Source: an uncultured Caryophanales bacterium
Lineage (GTDB): Bacteria > Bacillota_I > Bacilli_A > RFN20 > CAG-826
Length of the DNA stretch: 10,518 nt
Reading direction: 5' to 3'
Assembly (NCBI GenBank): GCA_946404585.1
Contig: CAMJEC010000035.1
Coordinates: 1-10,518 of the forward strand
Part shown: positions 5,861 through 10,518 of the stretch, piece by piece
Numbering within the stretch: the stretch's first letter is position 1
Layout of the letters: every line of letters begins with the position of its first letter
The notes under the pieces: generated by a model
Told to the model about the DNA's origin: nothing
Databases searched by the model: none
The model's input: only the letters and a program-made list of their open reading frames with translations
Program-made: the position numbers and the translations under genes

Positions 5861-6709
5861 TTACTTCATGAGTTTTCCGAACTTATCGGTGTGTGACCAA
5901 CAGTTCTTAAGAGTACGAGCTCTTTCAAGATCGGATGAACCTTCAACTGTGAAGATGACATCGCTTAAGCCTGCGACCTTTTGATTATCCTTTAATGGAT
6001 TGTCTTCACTGAAGTCAAAGAACATGACTAGTGGAGTGTTCATTGGGCAAGCATCTAAGTTAGTAGATGTGAAGGCTTTTTCATAATCAGAAACTTTGTA
6101 GCTATGGTTCATAGCATAGTAAGTTGTTTCTAAGTAATTACTTGTCGCCATTGTTTCAAACAATGTGTAGTGGTTTGTCCAAACTTCATCGAATAAGTTG
6201 ATTTCTTCGCCATCAACAGTAGTTGTGGAGTCAACATAGATGGTGTGGAGTCTGAAATCGCCTTTTAATAAATTTTTATCAATACCAACGAATTCTTGGT
6301 CCTTAGCAGCCCATTTATCTTTGAAGGTCTTTAAACCGCCATATAAATCTTTACTGCTGCTATCATCTTTAACAAAGGCAACAAAGAATCTTTCGCCATA
6401 AGTTGTTTTGATTTTTTCTGTTTCACCATCTTCAACATAGGTGAGGAATTCATCGACTTTGGATTTGCCAACATATTTACCATCTGGGACAACGTTAGCA
6501 TCTTTTAAGTCTAAACGATATCTTGTGAGGAATTTGTTTGCACTGTCGCTTTCATCGAACCAGCTACTCACACCTTTAATAATGTGTGGAATAGAGAAGA
6601 TGACTGCGAAGATGGCACCAACGATTAATAATGGTTGGATCCATGCTGTTTCTTTAATCCAACGGCCGATTCTCGCGAAAAATCCACCGATTGCTCTTAA
6701 TACTACCAT
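5861..6709 (-). CDS. Unrecognised single-pass membrane protein, possibly degenerate thioredoxin-like
   Basis: The 282-residue protein has a basic amphipathic N-terminus (residues 1-22), one membrane segment (about 24-44) and a soluble domain of about 235 residues, predicted outside the cell by the positive-inside rule. I do not recognise the family by name. The soluble part has features of a thioredoxin fold: a hydrophobic strand RFFVAFV (107-113), then DDSSSKD where thioredoxins carry WCxxCK, a helix-like stretch to 138, and later CPMNTPLVMFFDF (221-233), resembling the strand after the cis-proline (Pro226). The redox CxxC is absent; the only cysteines are 221 and 270, which could form a disulfide. 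This assignment is a weak inference. It has a strong Shine-Dalgarno, AGGAGG at 6723-6718, 8 bases before the ATG, a structured leader and its own terminator, so it is probably monocistronic and real. Confidence 0.75.
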   Translation of the reverse strand: MVVLRAIGGFFARIGRWIKETAWIQPLLIVGAIFAVIFSIPHIIKGVSSWFDESDSANKFLTRYRLDLKDANVVPDGKYVGKSKVDEFLTYVEDGETEKIKTTYGERFFVAFVKDDSSSKDLYGGLKTFKDKWAAKDQEFVGIDKNLLKGDFRLHTIYVDSTTTVDGEEINLFDEVWTNHYTLFETMATSNYLETTYYAMNHSYKVSDYEKAFTSTNLDACPMNTPLVMFFDFSEDNPLKDNQKVAGLSDVIFTVEGSSDLERARTLKNCWSHTDKFGKLMK

Positions 6710-6717
6710 GTTATAAG

Positions 6718-6861
6718 CCTCCTATATTTACATATAGCGTGATAATCTTATCACTCAATATTTTTTATTTCAATAACAATTGTTAATCAATTGTGTTTTG
6801 ACCAATGCACATTTAGGGTGCGCAACGTTTTCAATTATACTAGAAAAAATGGACTTAACAA
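6718..6861 (-). promoter_or_regulatory. Promoter and structured leader of the 282-aa membrane protein gene
   Basis: The best minus-strand promoter is TTGTTA (6861-6856), 16 bp, TATAAT (6839-6834), predicting a start near 6827 and a leader of about 118 nt. The leader has three perfect inverted repeats: ACAATTG/CAATTGT (6776-6782 and 6788-6794), GTGATAA/TTATCAC (6739-6745 and 6748-6754), and CTATAT-GTAA-ATATAG (6737-6722), whose 3' arm runs into the AGGAGG ribosome site (6723-6718). A weaker alternative promoter, TTGAGT (6758-6753), 16 bp, TATATG (6736-6731), would place the GTGATAA palindrome between -35 and -10, like an operator. No known riboswitch class was recognised. Confidence 0.5.
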
Positions 6862-6871
6862 TCATATTTTG

Positions 6872-6899
6872 TTGTTTTTTCTAAAACAAGGTATACAAT
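6872..6899 (+). promoter_or_regulatory. Promoter of the yitT-family gene, with inverted repeat
   Basis: TTGTTT (6872-6877), 16 bp, TACAAT (6894-6899). The -10 ends 9 bases before the ATG at 6909, so the transcript should have at most a few untranslated bases. A perfect inverted repeat TTGTTTT (6872-6878) and AAAACAA (6883-6889) covers the -35 and most of the spacer and could be an operator. Confidence 0.55.
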
Positions 6900-6908
6900 A
6901 ATCTCGCG

Positions 6909-7952
6909 ATGGTAAAAACAAAGACAGCACGCATTAAGAAACAAATCGACAACTTCTTGTTCGATCATTATATCTTTAAAACCGTTTTAGAGTATCTCGG
7001 CGGCTTTTTTATTGCTGCAGTCGCGGCATTAATATTTGCCTTTGGTTTCTCTTGCTTTACATCTCCATCCACTGAAGATGGATTTATTCTTGCCACCGGT
7101 GGTGTCTCTGGTATTTCCCAAGTCATCGCATTAGGCATTGAATTTATCACAGGTAAGCCAGTTGGCGCTAACGTAGTGCAAGCGATTGGCTACTCCTTAC
7201 TAAACGTTCCTTTATTAATCTTTAGTTTCCTAAAGCTTGGTAAACGTTTCTCAATCTTTACCGCTATTAACGTTGCTTTATCATCTCTATTTATTTGGAT
7301 ATTCTCTCAACATCATGTTGGTCAAATGGTTGCAGACTTCTCATTCAATGATGGGGCAGAAGGTATCTTAGAATACATTAATCACCCACTCAACACTATA
7401 CTTGTGCGTGTTATTTTTGCTGCCATATGTACAGGCTTAGCTAGTGCGCTCGCTTTCGTCGGTGGTATCTCATGTGGTGGTATTGATATTGTTTCATGTT
7501 ATATCGCCACTAGAAAATCAACGCAAATTGGTAAATATGGTGTGATCATTAATGCCTTTATCGTTACAACCTACGCTTTACTTAAAGGTGTCCAGACTGG
7601 AAACTATATTTATTCCTTATATTCTATCTTCTTCTCCATCATCTATTTGATGCTTGTGGGACTTATTATTGACGCGATTAATTTAAGGAATAAGAAAATG
7701 CTTATTCAAATCATCACTAGTAAAGAACATATGCCAGAGATTATTATTGCTAACTTCCCACACTCAGCAACGATAATTAATGGACATGGTGCTTATTCTG
7801 GTGCGGAAAAGATCGTTCTTTGGATGGCGGTTTCTTCTAGTGAAGTTAATAAAGTTGTTAACGTTGCTAAGAAGGTTGATGAACACGCTTTCATCGCTGT
7901 CACTTCGCTCAAACAAGTGTATGGCAACTTCTATATCAAACCATTAGAATAA
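6909..7952 (+). CDS. YitT family membrane protein (with C-terminal DUF2179 domain)
   Basis: The 347-residue protein has a basic cytosolic N-terminus and about six hydrophobic segments (roughly 30-50, 60-80, 90-108, 113-134, 163-188, 208-258), followed by a soluble C-terminal domain (about 264-345). The two copies of the family glycine motif are clear: TGGVSGISQV (63-72) and GGISCGGIDIVSCYIATRKSTQIGK (185-209), the latter typical of the YitT/DUF161 pair. The C-terminal part (MLIQIITSKEHMPEII...GAYSG...) matches DUF2179. Family members are widespread in Firmicutes and their transported substrate, if any, is not established; no more is claimed here. There is no Shine-Dalgarno, and the -10 box lies 9 bases upstream, so the mRNA is probably leaderless. 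It is monocistronic, ending at a terminator shared with tRNA-Ser. Confidence 0.9.
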   Translation: MVKTKTARIKKQIDNFLFDHYIFKTVLEYLGGFFIAAVAALIFAFGFSCFTSPSTEDGFILATGGVSGISQVIALGIEFITGKPVGANVVQAIGYSLLNVPLLIFSFLKLGKRFSIFTAINVALSSLFIWIFSQHHVGQMVADFSFNDGAEGILEYINHPLNTILVRVIFAAICTGLASALAFVGGISCGGIDIVSCYIATRKSTQIGKYGVIINAFIVTTYALLKGVQTGNYIYSLYSIFFSIIYLMLVGLIIDAINLRNKKMLIQIITSKEHMPEIIIANFPHSATIINGHGAYSGAEKIVLWMAVSSSEVNKVVNVAKKVDEHAFIAVTSLKQVYGNFYIKPLE

Positions 7953-7970
7953 AATTAACCTATTTAAGAT

Positions 7971-8010
7971 AAAAAATAACCTAGTCAATGCGCTAGGTTG
8001 TTTTCATTTT
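7971..8010. terminator. Bidirectional terminator between yitT and tRNA-Ser
   Basis: AACCTAG (7978-7984) and CTAGGTT (7993-7999) form a 7-bp stem with an 8-base loop. On the plus strand a T-rich tract follows (7998-8010), serving yitT. On the minus strand TTTTTT (7976-7971) follows the same hairpin, serving the tRNA transcript. Confidence 0.82.
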
Positions 8011-8101
8011 TGGCGGAGGGAATGGGATTCGAACCCATGCGAGGCTTGCACCTCCTAGCAGTTTTCGAAACTGCCCCCTTCAACCGCTTGGGTATTCCTC
8101 C
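8011..8101 (-). tRNA. tRNA-Ser (anticodon CGA)
   Basis: Read on the minus strand, the gene starts with GGAGGAATACCC and ends with encoded CCA (8013-8011). The anticodon arm is GCAGT-TTCGAAA-ACTGC, with a 7-base loop and anticodon CGA, reading UCG. The T arm is ATGGG-TTCGAAT-CCCAT. A long variable arm (GAGG paired with CCTC) is the class II mark of tRNA-Ser. In the acceptor stem the sixth pair is A6 opposite C67, a mismatch; the other six pairs are Watson-Crick. The discriminator base is G, as expected for serine. Confidence 0.95.
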
Positions 8102-8110
8102 GTAAGTGTA

Positions 8111-8138
8111 ATTATACCAAAAGTTAGCCTATTTGAAA
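8111..8138 (-). promoter_or_regulatory. Promoter of tRNA-Ser
   Basis: The minus strand reads TGG-TATAAT (8119-8111), a consensus extended -10, with a weak TTTCAA (8138-8133) 16 bp upstream. The predicted start near 8104 leaves about 2-3 bases before the mature tRNA 5' end at 8101. Confidence 0.6.
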
Positions 8139-8149
8139 CTTTATTTAAT

Positions 8150-8192
8150 TGAATTTGGACATCTAGTCAAATTCATTCAACCAAAGTATAAT
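8150..8192 (+). promoter_or_regulatory. Promoter of the GGDEF/EAL-like gene, with inverted repeat
   Basis: TAGTCA (8164-8169), 17 bp, TATAAT (8187-8192). The -10 ends 8 bases before the ATG at 8201. A perfect 8-bp inverted repeat TGAATTTG (8150-8157) and CAAATTCA (8168-8175), with a 10-bp gap, overlaps the -35. No Shine-Dalgarno lies before the ATG. Confidence 0.55.
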
Positions 8193-8200
8193 AGACAAGT

Positions 8201-9967
8201 ATGGAATGGTTTAATTTCAACAACTTACAGTTCAAATCCTTCTTCATCATTGTCGTGGTGTTACTAGTTTTTGTCATCATTTTATTAATCACATTCCTCA
8301 TCTCCACGAAGAGAGATAAAGGCTATGATAACCGTATCCAAGCGGAGTCGACAACATTAAGAATTTACATCATAGACCCAAAGAATAACTCTGTTATTTA
8401 TTTCAATCGTTCCGATTTAAGAAACAAGAAAAAAATTGACATCAATACTTTCTATTCTCATTTCCACGCCAATGATATTGATAAGGTTAAAACTTGGATT
8501 TATGACATCTGTACTGACTATAAAAACGCTGATAAATATGTCGAAGCGGACGTCCTTCTTAACCATGGCCGTAGCACATATTTCTCCTTGCTTAAGTTAC
8601 TTAAATACGATCCAAACGAAGGTATTATCCACTTAGAATCCTTCATTCTTAAATACATCACACCAAATAACTCCACAAATAAAAAGAAGAAAAAAGCTCT
8701 CTTCACTGGTGTTGTCAAAAGAAGCACAATGGAATCCTTAATCCTTAAAGAAAAGAGCCTAAAAGGTTTCACTTTTGCCATTCGTTTCTATTACATCAGA
8801 CAAAAATTCTTATCCAATGATAAGATTGAACGCTACATGATTATGACACTCAAAAATGCCATTTATCCATATGCTAGCAATCCACGTGTCTCTAGACAAA
8901 TCATCGATGGTGGTGAAAACGAACTATTATTATTCGATTTAAGAATCTCCTCTAGAGATGAAGCCATGGTTCTAGCGACATCTATGGCCCATAACATTAA
9001 AAAATGTATTGGTGTTAATGGTTTCGCTGAATCTATTAACTTCTCAATCGGTGTCGTGGAAAATGCCCAATATTATCAAGACTTTGATTCAATGGTGGTC
9101 AAAGCCCAAGAAGCTTGTATGTCCGCGCAACATCATGGTCAAGAAATATTGCTTTATCAAAAGCAAGCCGCACCTCTTATTGAGATTGACCGTTATAGAG
9201 AAGAAGTCGAAAACCTCATGCGACCTAACTCCTTACGTTACTTATTTAGACCAATCTTTGATGTCGATAAATGCAAGACCATTGGTTACTTTGAATACAT
9301 CAAAGCCTATGATTCACCATTTGCCTCTTTCGCAGAAATGAGTAAATACGCGGCAAAAGTGGGTAAGAGCAAAGACTTCTTTGCGATGATCTCCCGCTAT
9401 GTTATTCCAAAGTTTGCTAGTGAAAAGCAAGAAGATGATTTAAGATTGTTCATGCTCGTATCTTTGCAAGATATCGATCACATGTATGAGATTTTATCGC
9501 AAATCCCACAAAGTAAACTCATCCATCTTGTCCTTGTCTTTAATGAACAAGAGATTAACGAAAATGCTTCTAACTTAGAATTACTTAATGATTCTCTTAA
9601 GAAGCTTAGAAGTGGTCACTATGAACTAGCGATGTTAATGAAAGATAAGAACTTGTTATTAGACCCAAGTGTCTATTACAACTTCGATTACTTCGTTGCT
9701 GGCTCAATGATGATTGGCGAAATTAAAAAGAATAATCGTGTGCGATTATCAATTCACTCTCTTATCGAATCACTTCTTAAATATCATCGACCTATTATCG
9801 CCACCGATTTGGAAGGTTGGCAAGCAATAGAACTGATTATCAAATCAGGTGTGAGCATCGTTTCTTCTGAAACAATCTCTTCTAGTAACGATATGCTCCT
9901 ACCATTAGATAGAAAGAAGATTGAAAAATTGATGATGATGGATAACACCCGTCGTCGAGGAGGATAA
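8201..9967 (+). CDS. Membrane protein with degenerate GGDEF and EAL-like domains
   Basis: The 588-residue protein has one N-terminal membrane segment (about 13-35) and a cytosolic body. Residues 50-155 look PAS-like, with an HANDIDKVKTWI stretch resembling the PAS HPDD...V region. Residues 165-320 follow a GGDEF domain: a GGENE sequence (237-241) where cyclases have GG[DE]EF, then FSIGVV (281-286) and the typical C-terminal KAQEACMSAQHHGQEILLY (301-319). Residues 325-575 follow an EAL phosphodiesterase: YLFRPIFDVDKCKTIGYFEYIKAY (347-370) with EYI for EAL, and IIATDLEG (532-539) where active enzymes have VxAEGVE. The metal and catalytic residues (NxS, ExT, DDFG, AEGVE) are mostly not conserved. 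Neither synthesis nor breakdown of cyclic di-GMP is expected; nucleotide sensing or protein binding is inferred. It leads proS with a 5-base gap, and its last codons (RRRGG) are partly formed by the proS ribosome site. Confidence 0.8.
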   Translation: MEWFNFNNLQFKSFFIIVVVLLVFVIILLITFLISTKRDKGYDNRIQAESTTLRIYIIDPKNNSVIYFNRSDLRNKKKIDINTFYSHFHANDIDKVKTWIYDICTDYKNADKYVEADVLLNHGRSTYFSLLKLLKYDPNEGIIHLESFILKYITPNNSTNKKKKKALFTGVVKRSTMESLILKEKSLKGFTFAIRFYYIRQKFLSNDKIERYMIMTLKNAIYPYASNPRVSRQIIDGGENELLLFDLRISSRDEAMVLATSMAHNIKKCIGVNGFAESINFSIGVVENAQYYQDFDSMVVKAQEACMSAQHHGQEILLYQKQAAPLIEIDRYREEVENLMRPNSLRYLFRPIFDVDKCKTIGYFEYIKAYDSPFASFAEMSKYAAKVGKSKDFFAMISRYVIPKFASEKQEDDLRLFMLVSLQDIDHMYEILSQIPQSKLIHLVLVFNEQEINENASNLELLNDSLKKLRSGHYELAMLMKDKNLLLDPSVYYNFDYFVAGSMMIGEIKKNNRVRLSIHSLIESLLKYHRPIIATDLEGWQAIELIIKSGVSIVSSETISSSNDMLLPLDRKKIEKLMMMDNTRRRGG

Positions 9968-9972
9968 ACAAC

Positions 9973-10518
9973 ATGGCACAAGGCCAAATTAAAAATGACG
10001 CAATTACTCGTCAAGAAGACGATTTTGCCCAATGGTATACAGATGTATGCCGCAAAGCGGAATTAATGGATTATTCATCCGTTAAAGGATTCATTATTTA
10101 TCGTCCCTATGGTTACGCTATTTGGGAAGAAATACAAAATTATTTGAATAAAAGATTTAAAGAAACCGGACACCAAAATGTCTATATGCCAACTGTTATC
10201 CCAACTTCTTTATTGCAAAAAGAAAAGGATCACGTTGAAGGTTTCGCTCCAGAATGTTTAATCGCCGATATCGGTGGTGGTCAAAAGATTGATGACCCAT
10301 TAATCATTAGACCAACAAGTGAAACATTATTCTGTGAACATTACGCTAAAATCATCTCTTCTTACAGAGATTTACCAAAACTCTATAACCAATGGTGTTC
10401 AGTCGTGAGATGGGAAAAGACTACACGTCCATTCTTAAGAGGTGCTGAATTCTTATGGCAAGAAGGCCATACCATGCACGAAACTGAAGAAGAAGCGAGA
10501 ACTGAAACATTAAAGATG
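9973..10518 (+). CDS. proS: Prolyl-tRNA synthetase, archaeal/eukaryote-type, 3' end missing
   Basis: The first 182 codons lie in the window. This class II synthetase charges tRNA-Pro with proline. The N-terminus (ITRQEDDFAQWYTDVCRKAELMDYS) and VKGFIIYRPYGYAIWEEIQ are typical of the archaeal/eukaryote-like ProRS (ProS type 3), not the longer bacterial type with an editing insertion. Visible motifs are GHQNVYMPTVIP, HVEGFAPEC, class II motif 2 with RPTSET, and NQW...VRWEKTTRPFLRGAEFLWQEGHTMH. The ATG is supported by AGGAGG at 9958-9963, 9 bases upstream. It is very likely co-transcribed with the GGDEF/EAL-like gene from the promoter before 8201, since no promoter or terminator is evident between them. 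This ProRS type is scattered through Bacteria, including Mollicutes relatives, so it is not itself a recent-transfer signal. Confidence 0.95.
   Translation, partial: MAQGQIKNDAITRQEDDFAQWYTDVCRKAELMDYSSVKGFIIYRPYGYAIWEEIQNYLNKRFKETGHQNVYMPTVIPTSLLQKEKDHVEGFAPECLIADIGGGQKIDDPLIIRPTSETLFCEHYAKIISSYRDLPKLYNQWCSVVRWEKTTRPFLRGAEFLWQEGHTMHETEEEARTETLKM

Noticed and set aside
6804..6820. GCAC...GTGC stem upstream of yitT as a riboswitch or terminator
   Set aside because: Only 4-5 bp, with no T-run and no conserved riboswitch core seen.
9009..9341. 110-codon open frame within the GGDEF/EAL-like gene in another frame
   Set aside because: Lies wholly inside the larger gene, has no ribosome site, and its translation shows no domain.
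9784..10032. 82-codon antisense open frame across the GGDEF/EAL-like-proS junction
   Set aside because: Its codons are the complement of conserved coding sequence in both genes; no promoter or ribosome site.
9973..10518. Archaeal/eukaryote-type ProRS as a sign of recent horizontal transfer
   Set aside because: This ProRS class is common in Mollicutes relatives and other bacteria, and its base and codon use look like those of its neighbours.

Overview
This is an ordinary chromosomal stretch of an AT-rich, low-GC Gram-positive bacterium. It most resembles an uncultivated Bacilli lineage of the Tenericutes-like type (RF39, Acholeplasma or Erysipelotrichales relatives). The ylbF-rsmD-coaD block and the def/RNase J neighbourhood are Bacilli-like. 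RNase J, YitT and an archaeal/eukaryote-type prolyl-tRNA synthetase also fit. TGA ends ylbF and Trp is TGG, so the code is standard and Mycoplasma-type code 4 is unlikely. No insertion sequence, phage gene, CRISPR array or riboswitch of a known class was seen. The lineage call is inference.

Layout. (1) 1-815: a CYTH-domain gene cut by the window edge (minus) diverges from a small membrane-anchored, cysteine-less PTS EIIB-like gene (plus). (2) 805-3655, minus: def, then RNase J, then maf, in that transcription order. RNase J and maf are one base apart, and RNase J has its own extended -10 promoter. (3) 3721-5095, plus: ylbF, rsmD and coaD, tightly packed and ended by a hairpin terminator lying inside the 3' end of the convergent gene. 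(4) 5097-6709, minus: pgeF and an unrecognised single-pass membrane protein, separated by a terminator. (5) 6909-7952, plus: a YitT-family membrane protein, followed by a bidirectional terminator shared with tRNA-Ser(CGA) on the minus strand. (6) 8201-10518, plus: a membrane protein with degenerate GGDEF and EAL-like domains, followed closely by proS, which runs off the window. No gene-free stretch reaches 300 bases; the longest is 6710-6908.

Most genes serve core functions: mRNA turnover (RNase J, YlbF), protein maturation and translation (Def, RsmD, ProS, tRNA-Ser), coenzyme A synthesis (CoaD) and nucleotide or metabolite clean-up (Maf, PgeF). Three proteins look like members of enzyme families that have lost their catalytic residues: the EIIB-like protein (phospho-Cys to Ile), the GGDEF/EAL-like protein, and, less surely, a thioredoxin-like extracytoplasmic protein.

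The most unusual pattern is in the non-coding DNA. Several genes that begin transcription units (ylbF, pgeF, yitT, the GGDEF/EAL-like gene and probably the EIIB-like gene) have a -10 box only 6-11 bases before the ATG and no usable Shine-Dalgarno sequence. This predicts leaderless mRNAs. Internal or long-leader genes (RNase J, coaD, proS, the 282-aa gene) have good Shine-Dalgarno sequences. Several of the leaderless promoters also have a different perfect inverted repeat across the -35 region. Two intrinsic terminators are written inside the coding 3' ends of convergent genes (maf, pgeF).
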